A stretch of 64,000 bases of DNA from Lepas anatifera (taxonomy: Eukaryota > Arthropoda > Thecostraca > Lepadidae), in the NCBI GenBank assembly GCA_034440635.1, contig JAOTON010000323.1:39879-103878 (forward strand), written 5' to 3'. The translations under genes were made by a program, and so were the position numbers. The notes below the pieces were generated by a model, which worked only from the letters and a program-made list of their open reading frames with translations, had not been told where the DNA came from and did not search any database. The stretch's first letter is position 1. Each line of letters begins with the position of its first letter. Below, one piece after another: positions 20,876 through 33,613 of the stretch.

Positions 20876-21370
20876 TTAAAACCACCCTGTGCCTCCAAGC
20901 CATCTTCGCCATAGTGGGACGGGGGTGTTCAAGCTCCAACCCCTCGAACTACAACCATACATATATATTCACACTACGACGGTACATGAAACATACAGAG
21001 ACCCTAAAACAAGCCCCGGCCGACTAAGGTGGACAAATGAAAATTATAAACGGAGGCGCCGAGCCCCGAACCCGTGACCGCCGACGGCGCGAGCGCTCTA
21101 AATTACGCCCAGACGGGCACGGGTCCGGAGACCGGCAGACGTCTACCGGCCGGGTGCGTGGAAAATAAATCAGGATGATGATGAACGCACGAGCGGGACA
21201 AACAAAACACAGTTAAAACGTGAGCAAAACCAAATAAACATGGAAGTGGCCTTACAGTGTGCAGACACCGCCTAGGGGAGCAGCGCCCCATCAATGCAGA
21301 CTCGGACGAACAATCCACCACGCCGCCCCCGGCGGAACGCACGACGCCTCAGTCAGTTTCACCAGTGACG

Positions 21371-21635
21371 TCAGCCTCCTCCTCGCCGGCACCAGTGACG
21401 CCAGCCTCCCCCCTCACCGTCCTCAGTCTCCCGGTCCTCGGCAAAGTCTGGCTCCCCGCCATCCGCCTCGACGTCCGAGATGCCGGGGATGTCCCCGGTC
21501 GCGCCGGCCTCGGTGTTGGTGCCTCTGACGAAGGCGTCCAGCACCGTAGTAGATGTAGGCGCGGGACATCATCGGCCACTCCTCGAGCAGCTGTTGGAAC
21601 CGGTGGAGGTCGTCGGTGAGGCTGCGCCGTTTGGC
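21371..21635 (-). CDS. Possible coding exon of an unrecognised gene, one frame break
   Basis: On the - strand a pyrimidine-rich stretch ending TTCGCAG is followed by coding-like sequence: AKRRSLTDDLHRFQQLLEEW, then PMMSRAYIYY. After a one-base shift it continues LDAFVRGTNTEAGATGDI and a Glu/Asp/Gly-rich tail ending at TGA (21373-21371). High GC and a charged helical pattern suggest a real C-terminal exon. I do not recognise the family. It lies upstream of the ABCB10-like gene on the same strand and may belong to a neighbouring gene outside the recognisable area. Confidence 0.35.
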
Positions 21636-21739
21636 CTGCGAACTCGGTCCCTATACGGGATAGCGAAAAAACGCGAACGCCGGAGGATAGCTCATACAAA
21701 TTCATGACGAAACTACATCGGTCTTTTTTGGCTCCGGTC

Positions 21740-22562
21740 AATATTGAGGTCATGATAGGTCAAAGAAGGTGGCATGTTAGAGAAGAGTTTTGGGACTCTA
21801 GCATCTGACAGAGTTGAGTCCCAAAATGTTTTGGGTACCAATCGCTTCCCCTTGTCACTGCAAATTCAATGATGTACAATATAACTATACTAGGTCAAAA
21901 CAAAAAATGACCTGACCTCAGATCAGGTCAAGGTCACTGTCTGGTCTAGGACAGTCAAGATGCACATAAATGGACTCGCAATAACAATCTAAACGTGATG
22001 GCATCAAAATAAGAGCTTTGTCATCATTTCCTGCAAAGTATTGACCATATGACCTCTCAGAGGTCACAGGTAAATAAATGCAACATGAACCTAGAAAGGG
22101 GTCCAGGATACTACTATTTGGAGAACATTAAGGTATTATCAGCTTTATCTACACAAATGCAGCCCAATTTCTGTTTTCCCTGTGCATTTCCAGTGGATCT
22201 GTGAGTGGTTCCATGCATTTCCAGTGGATCTGTGGGTTCCAGTGGGCCTTTGGTCATTTATGTGAAAATCCCTGGAATACATGTTGAAGTACTTGGTGGG
22301 CCCATTATGTAATATGAGTTTCAATTTAATAGATTTGCCTGTTCCTTACTTATGCCACCTTAAACATTTTTTGAGGTAAGGTCACTTTACCTGCACTGGC
22401 AGCCTGACCTGAGATGAACCAACCTTAAAATGTTGGGGAAAGTTACAAAATTGATCAAGAATAAGGTGTGCCAGGAATGGCAGTATGTCACACTGCCTGC
22501 TTTTCTTACCACAGGAAAAACCCAAGGGAGGGGGTGTTAAAACACTCCCACCAGGATGAGGG
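21740..22562. mobile_element. Right part of a TTAA-flanked element rich in AGGTCA words
   Basis: The segment ends CTCCCACCAGGATGAGGG directly before TTAA (22563-22566), like the end at 417. The interior is full of GACCTGACCTCAGATCAGGT-type inverted and direct AGGTCA motifs, as in 25115-25952. The left end was not found, so the start is approximate. Confidence 0.4.
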
Positions 22563-22566
22563 TTAA

Positions 22567-23629
22567 AGGTACACAATACTTTATAATGTGACCTGACATC
22601 AAATAATTGAGTGTTGAACACTAAAAAGAGCCAACTTCCATCATACCCTGTAATACCCATATGAAACTCACTGACTCCACATGTCCCAAGCAGAGTAGAA
22701 ATAAGTATCAGCCATATATAAGTGAAATACAGAACCATTAGAATCTCCTAATTATGTGTATAAAAAGTTAGTTTACATTTTGGAACAGATCCAATATCTA
22801 TGCAACATATGGAGTATTTTTATCCCTGCCAATTTGCAGCTTTATCAGCACCTGTAACATATTTAGCATTCTTTTCCACAGACATGTGAAGTGGGCTACA
22901 TAGATTAATCCTGAGGTGAAAATAATGCATAGGTAGGGAACAAAACTGCTCCACAGCCTTAGTGTGGCAATAATAAAGAATTTGGACAGGATACACACAA
23001 ACTTTATGTTTGTGGCAGCATTTGATACATTTGTACTTGGTATGGAAAAGCTAAGCCATTTTTAAGGCTCGTGTACTATCTTAAAGGGGTGCATCACTTG
23101 TGGGACTCCCCTCATCATACCAATTTTAGGGTGGAACTGAAGAAAGCCAAAAACCTTTGACATTAATTATAACAGATTCAATCATTGTTCTGGTTTATAT
23201 TCAGACCAAGTAACAGCTTACTTCCAGATGTAGATTATTACAAGTTAGTTATATGACTTGCTAAAACAATATTTTAGACTTGGCAAGCCGTAAAAGGCTT
23301 GATGTATGTTTCACTGACAAGGATTTCACTCTGCAGAAAGTGGAAGATTATATATATCATGATAGAGATGTATTAAATCTCTTAAAGCATACAGGATCCT
23401 AAAGCAAACCTTTTCTAATTCTATTCATTGATTTTATTCCAGTCTAATTCTAGGCTTTCTGAATGTGAAACAGCCTATCTGGCAGGGCCACAAAATATTA
23501 TCCAAACTGAGTCAGAGTAACATTTTTCTTCAATCTCATTGTGATTCGACTCGAAAAAGAGATCAGACTACAAAAAATAATGATGGTAAGCTATCAGCTG
23601 CTCAAGACGATTTTCTGGACATCACCACC
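22567..23629. other. No gene seen
   Basis: A/T-rich sequence without recognisable coding frames or transposon ends. Confidence 0.45.
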
Positions 23630-24065
23630 ACCCAGTCTGCAAAGTATGGCAGCAGGCCAGACGAGTTGCAACAGCCATCTAAAATGCTCGCACCACAAGC
23701 CACCAAAAATTTGCACCAATCTGTCATATACCAGGGAGAAAATCACACCCATTCCTACACACACACAATACAATGCTTATTAGTTGAGTTAGTTGAGTTA
23801 AGGACTTTTATTTTATTTGTTAGTTAGTTGAGGACTTTTTATAAGACCCCCTCCTGTGTTTTAATAACCATTTAGCCAGTATTTGTTTGGTTTTCAGTGT
23901 CACCTTCCTCGCACCAGTCTAAAAAAATTCCCACCACAGTTGATAAGGTTGATCACACAGTTGACCAGGTTGATAAAATTCACATCACTCGCTCCAGTCT
24001 CCAAGGGCACTCGCACCCACGAGATCTCGTCAAAAATGCCATACTTTGCACACTGGACCACCACC
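23630..24065 (+). repeat. Dispersed repeat C, copy 2
   Basis: Matches 5870-6240 with a ~90-bp difference in the middle and a small duplication near GTTGATCACACAGTTGACC. See copy 1. Confidence 0.6.
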
Positions 24066-25114
24066 TGCAGCAAACCGACTATCCCAAACCTGTACCTAAG
24101 CAATGAGATTACCAGACAAATGAGCCAATTATCTCACACGAATACAAAAGCTGAGATTGGGGAGAGGGGCAAAGACACGGGGCAGAGGGCATGCTCCCCC
24201 TGCCCACGGTTAGTAGAGACACTGCCCCTGCCACTCACTCATCCTCCATCACCCCTTCCTTCCTTAACAACCAAGTGTCAAGAAGTGTCCTCAAGTGTCT
24301 CTATTGCTTTGGTCAACAACCAGCAAACGAATAACAAAAGTAAACATTTATAAAAAAACCCAACCGGTATTTTTTTTTTTAGTCATCAGCAGAGGGATTT
24401 TCATCCGCTGGAGAGGAAACCTTTAGAGGTACCCCGCCAGTTTTGAAGGGTCAATGGGACCCAGTCCTAAAGGGATGTTGGCAAGGTCCTCTCAGCCCAA
24501 ATGCACACCAAATTTTGGGCCGAAATCGCGACGAGGAGTATCTAACCTAATAGGTGGTGCGCATTTTGGTGTTGTGTATTTAGCCGGCCTCGCACCCCCG
24601 GGGCCTCCGAGCCCTGCACTGGGCGTATAAACACCTGGCAGTTCCGGGGCCGCTCACTCGGGTAAAAATTTATTGTGTTGGCGCGACTGGGGAGGTGGAT
24701 GTGTGGTGATGGATTTTGAGTAAGTTGTGTATAAGTGTCCTGATAATGATCAGCTATACGCTATTCACTGCAAAACCCGAAGGTAAAAAACCAGGACAAA
24801 CCTATCCTAGGTAAAACCACACGTTTTTCCAAATTGTGGGGAAAACCCATTCAACTTATACAAATAATTCCAACCGTGTTCTGTAAAGAAAGGTGAAAAG
24901 GAGGTTTAGTAGTTCGGGATATTCATCGCCAAGGAGAATGGGCAATGATGGATGGAGGTGTTTCCGGAACAAGTAATCCATAATGGGACGACGGTGTAGG
25001 TTGTGGATTGGGCATTTTAAGAGGAAAAGCTCTATCGTGAAGGGATCTTCAAAAACGTGGCATCGGGGGGGTTGTTAATCGATACATGCGATAAAAAATA
25101 TACTGATGTGTTAA

Positions 25115-25952
25115 CCTGCGCATTGACGGGGGCGGGTACCCACCCCCCCTCGGGTTTTTCGGAGATAGTAGAAAAACAGCGGCGCGTAGCGCCGCCATAC
25201 TTGGCATACCTTTTCCTTCATCATTTTTACAACTTCCGTGAAAATTTTAAGGTTAGGTCATCGTAGGTCAGGTCACCAGTACAGGTCAAGTGACCTGACC
25301 TAAAAAAAGTTTAAGATAGCATAAGTCGGAGCAGGTTAAGCTTCTCCCCTTGAAACTCATATCACATAATGGGCCCACCGAGTTCTCTAAAATATGTTCC
25401 GGTATTTTTGACATTGATGACCTAAGGTCAGGTACGAGGCATGACCTCTCCATTGGAAATACATGGGAAAATGGTTTTTACTGAATAACTCAGTAATGGA
25501 TGGTGATAGACCCTTTATTTTAGCTGCATTAGACTCACCGTGGCTTTGCCGTTCTAATGGTATGTATGCTATATAATTTGACCCCGACCTGACCTCAGGT
25601 CAGGTCAAATCCTTGATTTTACCTAGCAAGGTCAAATTATATATCATTCGATTCGGCTTGCTGCGAGGATTCATATGGTTGAAGTCGTTTTGCTCTATAT
25701 TTGCTTGTTCAGATGAAATGGCCGAAAAACTTAATTTACATGTTATCCCTATGACGGCATGTTTTGACCTCTCGTGACCTGAAATGTGACCTGACAAAAA
25801 TGGTCCAAATATTTTCGATGGAGAAGTGGATGGGCTACCCAACGCCGTTTACCGTTTTTCGCTACCTACCGTGGTTCTCGAGATCTTAGGGGGCGGGTAC
25901 CCGCCCCCCTCGTCAAAGTGAAGGTGGCTAAGACCCTCGTCAATGCGCGGTG
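25115..25952. mobile_element. 838-bp TTAA-flanked element (piggyBac-like) with GGTCA-rich interior
   Basis: TTAA at 25111-25114 and 25953-25956. The left end CCTGCGCATTGACGGGGG pairs with the right end read inversely (CACCGCGCATTGACGAGGG). Inside lie GGGGGCGGGTACCC palindromic blocks at both sides and many GACCTGAC/GGTCAGGTC words. It is inserted in the 3' UTR of the - strand non-LTR element. No transposase. Confidence 0.8.
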
Positions 25953-25983
25953 TTAATGAAGTGTGACCAATTCGGAGTCTCGC

Positions 25984-27260
25984 TTAGATTCTTTCTTTTT
26001 CCGGTGATTCTGGTGGCAAGAATTCCAAGATCGAAGCTGTGGTTTGATACCATTCAGATGCTTGTTTTGTCGTTCCTAATGTTTCTTTCCGATACGTTCT
26101 AAAACACAGGTTAGCGTGGCTAATTATATCTGAGGTGGGACACGGGTAGTTATTATTTGCAGGTAGATTAATACTTTGCTTCGCGTAGAAGTCAGCTTTT
26201 TCGTTGCCAGCAATACCCGCATGTCCAGGTGTCCACAAAAGTTTAATGATTACTTTTGATGGAATACGATGATTTAAGTGACGTATTTCGTTGACAACCG
26301 GGTGGGTGGAATTATGCCATGTTTCATGAATGTTTGCTGATGATCGCGGGTCTGTACATATTATCGCTTTAGATTTACTGGATTCCGAAATATATTTAAA
26401 AGATTCTCGGATCGCTATCAGCTCTGCAGTGTAAATTGTATTATAGTCAGAGAGCCACAGACCCTTGGTTACCCCGTTTCCGTAAATTCCTATTCCCGCC
26501 CCGTTTTCGGTGCGGGAACCGTCGCTGTATAAGAAGAAATAATGTTCATGCAGCCCACGGAATTCGGCAAACTTATCTCGCATTTCGAAAGTTGAGAAGA
26601 AACGCCTGGGTTCATTAATAAGATAATTTACGCTAATACTTTTCATAGTCCAAAAAGAGGAGAGCTTGGGTGTGTCGCTTACTGGGATAGGTGGGAATTC
26701 AAGGGCAATATCTTTGATAACCCATAGGTGTTTTGCAATGGCACATTTGTTTCGATTGTATTCATTGTCGGGTATCTGAGGGACGTTAGAGAGGATTTGA
26801 AGTGAAGGATGATTATGGACGGCGTTTACGCGAATAGAGTACCTTGTCAGCTGAAGGAGCCTACGATGAGCCAGCAAGGGCAGCGATGAGCCAGCGAGGG
26901 CCTTCCTGGTTTCATTTATGTTATCAAAGAGAAATGCATTATATTCTAAGATGGGTTGAATAAGTGAGGCATATAGTTGTAAAAGAGTTTTCCTATCAGC
27001 GCCCCAGTTTTGGCCAGCGATGCACCGTAGGATATTTAGCCTACGAAGGCAGTGGTTCCTAATGTCATCAACGTGAAGACCAAATGAGAGCTTACTATCA
27101 AGAAGCATGCCGAGGTATTTATACGACGGGACGGCAGGTATATTTTCACCTGTTAATGAGAGCAGCTTTGTTGGGCTTGGCACCAAGTTTTTCCTCGAGA
27201 AAATCATAGTTTTTGATTTGGAGGCAGATATCTTCAACCAAACTTGTTGCAACAGACCAA
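25984..27260 (-). pseudogene. RT thumb and RNase H domain of the non-LTR element
   Basis: The open frame has YKYLGMLLDSKLSF (RT motif E region), then an RNase H domain: FLYSDGSRTENGAGIGIYG (first Asp), ELIAIRESFKYI (Glu), IICTDPRSSANIH (Asp) and LLWTPGHAGIAGNEKAD (His, Asp). The catalytic set D-E-D-D is present. It ends at a stop at 25986-25984, about 30 bp from the TTAA element. Confidence 0.88.
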
Positions 27261-28223
27261 GCATCGGCTTAATGCCTTTTGAATCTGATAGAAGCCAATA
27301 TCGACATAACGGTCCGTATTCCATATAGTAACGTTGTCTGCGTATATAGAATATCGTAACTTAAGTGAATCTTCATATACCTTTTCTAGCATGGCATTAA
27401 TCATTATCAGGAAAAGGGTGGGCGAGAGGACACTTCCCTGTGGAAGTCCTTGTTCTTGAGAATATACATTTGAATGCAAATTTCCACGCTGCACTGAAAA
27501 GGTACGGTTGGACATAAATTTTCTTACAAATGTGAACAATCGTCCGCGGATACCTATTTTATGTAACTTGATTAGCAGTGCATCAGAATGTACATTATCG
27601 AAGGCGGATTGTAAATCTAAGAATAGGGCAACCGTAATTTCCTTCTTAGCAAAGCCTTTTTGGCAGGAGTCGATCAGCTGTAGTTAGGCTATCGGTGGCA
27701 CTTCTCTGAGGCCTAAATCCATTTTGAAATGGCGAGAGGATGTCGTTAGATTCTAGAAAAACTCGAACACGTGAATTGATCATTCTTTCAACGATTTTGG
27801 ATGCACAACTTGTAAGTGAAATTGGCCTATAGCTGGAGGGAAGATGTTTAGGTTTGTCAGGCTTTAATATAGGAGTAATAGTGATTCTGTTCCAAGATGC
27901 CGGAAAACTTCCTGACATCCACATTTCATTTATAGCTCTAAGAAATGATTTCTTCCCTGTATGTGTTAGGTTCTGGAACATAGGGTAAGCTAATTCATCA
28001 GATCTAGCAGAAGTATTGCGGCATTTACTTAAGGATAGTTCTAGTTCCTACATCGTGAATGGAAGGCTGTAATTTTCAGTGTTGTTTGAAGTGGAATCAC
28101 ATCTCGTCAAGGATTCGCGGAGAAAGGTCGTGGTTTCCTCAGAATATTGGGACTGAGAGGAAACCGAGGCAAAGTGTAAAGCAGACTGAGACGCTACTTC
28201 ATTTGGTTCAGTGATGGATCTGT
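27234..28223 (-). pseudogene. Reverse transcriptase of the non-LTR element, frameshifted
   Basis: Fingers and palm motifs are recognisable: ITPILKPDKPKHLPSSYRPI, FQNGFRPQRSATDSL, then after a frameshift near 27665 ALFLDLQSAFDNV (motif A), GLPQGSVLSPTLF (motif B) and YADN where YADD is expected. A second frameshift near 27250 separates it from the following part. The D-to-N change at the catalytic site would abolish activity. Confidence 0.88.
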
Positions 28224-28231
28224 CATTAATG

Positions 28232-28492
28232 CATACGCGGATCCAGGATTGCCAATCGGGGGGCACCTTCCCGGGGGGGGCGCCATCCAGACCAGGGGGA
28301 AGCCACTTTTGACCGGCAAAACCTATTAGGTGAGCGCCAAATCCTATCGGTGGGCGCCGAGTTTCGCATCCTGGGGGGGGGTGGGAAGCGACATTTCAGG
28401 GGGGCTCCATCGACCTTTCAGGGGGCGCCTAGGGTCTATCAGGGTGGGGGGGGCACGTGCCCCCTTTGCCCCCTCCCCTGGATCCGCCTATG
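28232..28492. mobile_element. hAT-type MITE, 261 bp, target duplication CATTAATG/CACTAATG
   Basis: The ends are CATACGCGGATCCAGG and CCTGGATCCGCCTATG, inverted with one mismatch. The flanking octamers CATTAATG (28224-28231) and CACTAATG (28493-28500) match at 7 of 8. The interior is G-rich without coding capacity. It is inserted in the linker between endonuclease and RT. Confidence 0.85.
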
Positions 28493-28899
28493 CACTAATG
28501 TACAATTGAGGGAAAGCCCGAGAAGGTGGCTTACGTACGGATATATGTTTCACTTGGGCCCGAATTTTTCCAACAGGAGTGAAACGATTGAATGAGTTGG
28601 CAAAACTTTCCCAGTATTCTTTTTTGGCTTGTAAATAGTTGCTTTACATGACTTTATGGCCTCTATCGCTCTCCTTTCTTTACTGGTGCTACTAAGATCA
28701 CGTCTAAATCTGCGTTCTTCCCGTCGCCTCACAGCAACAGCCCGATTACAAGCCGGGGACCACCAGCCTGCAGCCGTCTGCGCTTTGGGTGCAACTGTTT
28801 TTGGGATATTGTTTTCAGCCTTCTCTCATAAGTTCAACAAGAACTCTTCGATATCGGCCTGTTTGGAAAGTGAGTAATCAGTTTTTCGTCGAAAATCTT

Positions 28900-30060
28900 A
28901 CCAGTTTGCTCGAGCGAAATTCCATTTTGGAAAGAAATTGTAATCGTTTTGCCCAGATTCCTTATCCAGGATTATATGAATGGGCAAATGGTCACTGAAA
29001 AGTTTGTCGCTCTGGACATTCCAAGAGAAAAAAGGGGCGATTTGAGACGAAACAAGGGAGAGATCGATGGCTGATGGTTCGTGGCTTCGATTGTTTGGGA
29101 GATGGGTTGGAGTTTTATCATCTAGAAAAACCAGATTGTGTTTATGCATCATTTATTCTGTTTGCCTTCCCCGTGAGTCTAAATGTGTGTAGCCCCAAGC
29201 TGGGTGCAGTGGCGGATCTAGCCGGATGGTTTGGGAGGGGCAAACCAAAGTCGAAAAAGCAAAAAAAAACGTCGCGCAGTGAAAAATTGCGCTACAATAT
29301 GCCTTTTCGGTAGGATTTTGGTAACTGGAGACGAAAAGCAAAAAACAAACGTCACGGGGTGAAAAATATGGGCTCAAGATACATTTTTCCTATCCAAGCC
29401 CCAATATTTACACTGAACTTCTCTAATTCTGTTTGAAGTTGAGAGTTGAAGCCCCAAAATTTTGCTTACAAGCTAAAAAGGAGTCGGGGGAAAAAGGAGG
29501 TCGATCGCTTTGGGGGGCAAAAACATAGTTTTGCCCCGAGCTTTTCCGTTTGGGGAGGCAATTGCCTTTTTGCCCCTCCTGGATCCGCCACTGGCTGGGT
29601 GATGTGCATTGAAGTCTTATATCATTACCGGTTGCGCCAAGTTATCAAAAAGATGTATGAGTGAAGTTGTTGGAAATGGTGCAGATGGTGAGAGGTAAAG
29701 CGAGACAATAGATATATCAATCTGAAAGAGATGAACTTGTGCAGCGACGTAACCTAATTTGGTGTTGACCTTGATTTCACGGTGAAGCAGCTTGTTAGAA
29801 ATAAAGAGAGCCGTCCCTCCCTGTTTCGGTGAACGATTCAAATTATGTGTGTAAAGGGAGTATCCTGCGATGGTGAATTTGTAAGGATCGATGTCATTTA
29901 AACGTGTTTCTTGTACGGCTGCAACAAGAGGACCATGTTTTAAAACGTAGTGCTTGAATTCAGTTGAATTCACCGGCTTCTGGTCGAAACTGTTTCGGGG
30001 ATGCGCTTTCGGGGATGCGCCATATATCGAAGCAGGGAAACCTTTCTCCTCCGCCACCAA
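28900..30060 (-). pseudogene. Endonuclease domain of the non-LTR element, split by a hAT MITE
   Basis: The N-terminal part (29602-30060) contains GPLVAAVQETRL, the QET active-site motif of APE-type endonucleases, and GGTALFISNKL. After the MITE at 29207-29593, the C-terminal part (28900-29198) has SAIDLSLVS and LFSDHLPIHI; the SDH motif belongs to the same fold. The expected start around LQWN is not visible. Confidence 0.8.
29207..29593. mobile_element. hAT-type MITE, 387 bp, 8-bp target duplication GCTGGGTG
   Basis: The ends are CAGTGGCGGATCTAG and GGATCCGCCACTG, inverted repeats over 12 bp. The 8-bp sequence GCTGGGTG flanks both sides exactly (29199-29206 and 29594-29601), the hAT signature. 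The interior is G-rich with no transposase. It is inserted in the endonuclease of the - strand non-LTR element. Confidence 0.9.
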
Positions 30061-32571
30061 ATTTTCGGACTACACAGAACTTGTTTGGTCTTTCTCTCAC
30101 GACCACGTCAGACCTACCTAACTGCTATTAATTCGGCAGACGATAGATTCCACAGTGCTGCACCGTGGATGATGATTATAAGTTGGTCAGCTGGCCGATC
30201 TCCGCGAAACGTGGATGTAAACTTCAGAAATTCAGTGTGATTATATATTCGGCAACATCCTTTCATCAGAACAGGTAGTCAGGTAGACAACCTGCACATT
30301 ACAAATTATTGGTCATAGCGTGAGCCACGACCTTGATCTCGAGGTCGCATTACGACTGCACCTAGCCACATCAGAATCACACGCGTTTAAGCTGCGCCTA
30401 GCTCGTGTGAAACGATTTCGGACTTCATTTTCGGAGCTCAGCTTACCTTTTGGTTAAATAAAATTCATTGAACCATCAGTAGCCGTTTATTGCGAGCACT
30501 GGTGCGCATACATCGTTTCGCTGCGTAGCGAGGAGTGGGGTCGCTGAACAGCGCTGTAACGCAGGAGACAGGCGCCGTCTATACAAAGTCAGGTAGATCG
30601 GCTCACTCAGCCACTCATTTCGCACCCAGCCAAACACTTTCCCCATCGCTTAAGCGAGGTAACAAGATGCATTCAGACAGCAATTATACATTACGGGTGG
30701 CCCTAAATTGTGTTAAGCCCATGCATCACTAAATTGTCCATATTCATAGCACAAAGCAAAGCATATGTAACAAATAGTTCCGTATACACTAATCAGAAGC
30801 CGGTGTGTAGCATTTTGAGGAGCATTATTATAAAATAAAGCAAGTATATTGTGCACTTACACATTGCTAGCAGTTTACAAATTGTCACATATCGTACTCC
30901 ATTTATATATTCATTATTTATTCAGTATTACGGGAATATCCCCACTTACAAGCGAAATCAGATATTAAAATCAACATTTGCACTGCAGACAGCCAGCGCC
31001 AGCGAAACCTCGAGGCATTCTCAAGTAGACATGAACCGCACAAACATGTGAAATATATGTGGCAAAATCATGTCGAGATAATAATACATATCCGAGACTA
31101 AAGGGTTACAGGATAAGACATGATCTATACTCAAAATCAGTAAAAAACGGCGAAAACCGAGCACGGCTAACGAGTCTGACTCTCCTTCAAAACACATTTT
31201 CCCACAAGGTCCTATTATATGGTTTACATCATGCAAATATATCGACCTCAAATTCACAGCTAAGTAAGACTTTCATGATGAGCCTTGGAAGGCGACAAAA
31301 CGTGCCACACCACGCAGTATTGTGCTTATGTGTTGGGGGACTTCATCCTTATGATTTCTTCTCGGGTGCTAATAGCACGTGTAGTGTTAAGCATTAAGTA
31401 CGCTGGTGGAATGATGATGGTCGTGAAACCCGTGGTCTTTACAGTCTTTCCTCCCTCGTGGATTACACTGGTCAACAAAATTTAACTTTTGTCGTGGATC
31501 CAATATAAAATAGTCCGTTTCTAGGGTAATTTGTGGCGCTGAACACGAATCTGGCGGCAGAAATGCCGTATCAGATCAGAATTTTGAGATCCAGTATGTC
31601 TGTGTGTCGTCTTCGTGCAAGCCTTCTTGGCATCAGTGACATTGACAGTGCAAAACCCAAGAGGTCTAGGAAAATGAACGTTTAGGTGTTTGTGAAGGCT
31701 AGGGTATTCTACCTTAAACCCGATTTTCATAGACCTAGGTCAATATATTCAAGGTAAAACGAGGCCATATAGGTCAAATCTGTAGGTGTAGGGTAGCCAT
31801 TGGAAAATGCCGTGATTATGCGATGAGAAGCCGGATATGGAGAGAAAGTGGCCTGAAGTAACAGAGGAAAGGTCTGAGGCAATGTTCTCTGAAACTTTTA
31901 GGCCCAGATCGTTCAAGGCCATTGACCTTTGACGTCAAAATATTACATTTTCCTATAACGTGTACTGCAACTAGCACTGTGGCAACCGTCGGGCGGAATA
32001 TAAGGTTTGGCCTTGACCCATGACCTTTGTCTTGAACCTGCGACTTTGAGCTCAAGATTGAGTGACCTAGCGTATGACGTCATAGCATGATATACATCAT
32101 ATTAGGCTGCATCATCCGCCCAAAGGCACTAGGGTCAATGACCTTAAAATGGTGGTATGACCTTGACCTGTGACTTTTTACTTAAACTCGACCTTCAAGG
32201 GAGGTGACTCTGACATAAAATCATCATCATATAATCCCAGCAAGCAACTTGACGAGGCCCCGATGGGGCAGCTTGACCAGAGTGGGCTGAACAATTGGGT
32301 CCCAATGGGGCACCCGTCTGGATGGCTCAGTTCAGCTTGGGCGGTTACAGCCCCATGCGGCCCCAGTGGGGGCGCCGTTGACTTAAGCCACAAACATTAA
32401 TAGAGGGGCTCAATTGGGCAGCCCCATCGGGCCCCCACTACCAGGTATCTTGCCCACTACCGTGCCCCGCGCCGCACCGCACACGTAGTTTATTGAAGGG
32501 GACAATTAGTGCTGGGTAACACATTGCAATGATTGTTAATATATAAGTACCTACCTTGTTTCTTATGGGTT
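30061..32571. other. No gene seen; GACCT/AGGTC-rich in the right third
   Basis: The left part may include the 5' end of the non-LTR element but shows no domain. From about 31,730 to 32,210 short motifs of the type TGACCTTTGACGTC and GACCTTGACCTGTGAC recur, as in the TTAA elements. A block at 32250-32440 repeats CCCCAATGGGGCA-like words. No coding function is supported. Confidence 0.45.
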
Positions 32572-32582
32572 AGTCAACCCCA

Positions 32583-33160
32583 GCCACCACGTTATAGCAG
32601 ATATTCAGAAAGGTATCGATGATACCCCTGATGTCTCTTTTCTTTGGATCCCGGGCCACTGCAAAATTCAAGGAAATGAGAAGGCCGATGAGCAGGCAAA
32701 AAAGTCCCTAGAACTTAGAGAGATCGCACCCTTAACGTGGTCTGGAGACGATAGCAAAGCTCTCCTCCAGGACACCATCCGGAAGCAAATTCAACATAAC
32801 TGGACCACAAACCACAGCGCCCACCTATTTTATATCAAGCCTAACATCGGCTACTGGCCCAGTTCCAACCAAAAGAGTCGCCGGCGCGAGGTTATTCTAA
32901 CCAGACTCAGAAATGGACACACAAAATTAAATGCCTATTGGAACGCGGGTACCTGTGGTACCTGCGATGCAAAGGAGAATCCCTATCACATTCTCATCGA
33001 TTGTCCTCAGCACAATACCCATCGGCAACCCATACTAGACTACTGCCGAATCCAAAACATCCCTGTAGACCTAAAAACTCTGCTCGGAAACGACCATCCT
33101 GAGCTACTCGAAAAAGTCTTTACATTTCTAAAGGACTCTGGGCTAGAGAAGTTTCTATAA
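32583..33160 (+). pseudogene. RNase H C-terminus plus C-terminal zinc-type domain of the truncated non-LTR copy
   Basis: An uninterrupted frame without a start codon encodes SFLWIPGHCKIQGNEKADEQ, the RNase H ending with its His and Asp. About 110 residues later comes CGTCDAKENPYHILIDCP, a C-x2-C...H...C pattern common after RNase H in I- and jockey-like elements. The frame closes with KFL and TAA at 33158-33160. It lacks an ATG, so simple ORF searches miss it. Confidence 0.85.
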
Positions 33161-33613
33161 ATCACCCCTCCCAGTATATATGATGAGGGTGCATGGTGCA
33201 CCCCAAAGTAGGACTTGCCTATTTTCCTATCATAGATGATCCACTGCGAAATTTAAGCAATAGTTTTGTAACCTTTAAATGGTTCATTGTAGGCTAAGGA
33301 TAGGTTATGTTAGGCTAACTTTGAAATCAGGCTAGGCTAGATAGGTTAGATTTCTTCACCGCAGTGATACCTTTCACTGCGGGTCTATACTAACCACACC
33401 TATACTCTTACTAACAATCTAACTATCCTCTCACACTTCTTTCTCTGCGCGGCGGCTGCCCAGCCGGAGAGGGGAGCTGCAACTTCACCTCCGGGTTGCA
33501 GGGTAAATTCGCGGCACCCTGGCCAGGTGTTTAGCGCACTTTCTAAAATACGAAATTATTGAGTTAACGGAGGTTTTCGAGTAACGTATACAAGCGGACA
33601 TCAATAGCTGACA

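Larger units (their letters stand above)
24370..30060 (-). mobile_element. Non-LTR retrotransposon (endonuclease-RT-RNase H), inactive, interrupted by three DNA transposons
   Basis: Read on the - strand the order is APE-type endonuclease, reverse transcriptase, RNase H, 3' UTR, then an A11 tail (T run at 24370-24380). A C-terminal RNase H domain is typical of I-like and related clades. Insertions at 29207-29593 and 28232-28492 (hAT-type) and 25115-25952 (TTAA-type) split it. At least two further frameshifts and a changed RT active-site motif show it is dead. The 5' end and any ORF1 were not identified. Confidence 0.85.
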
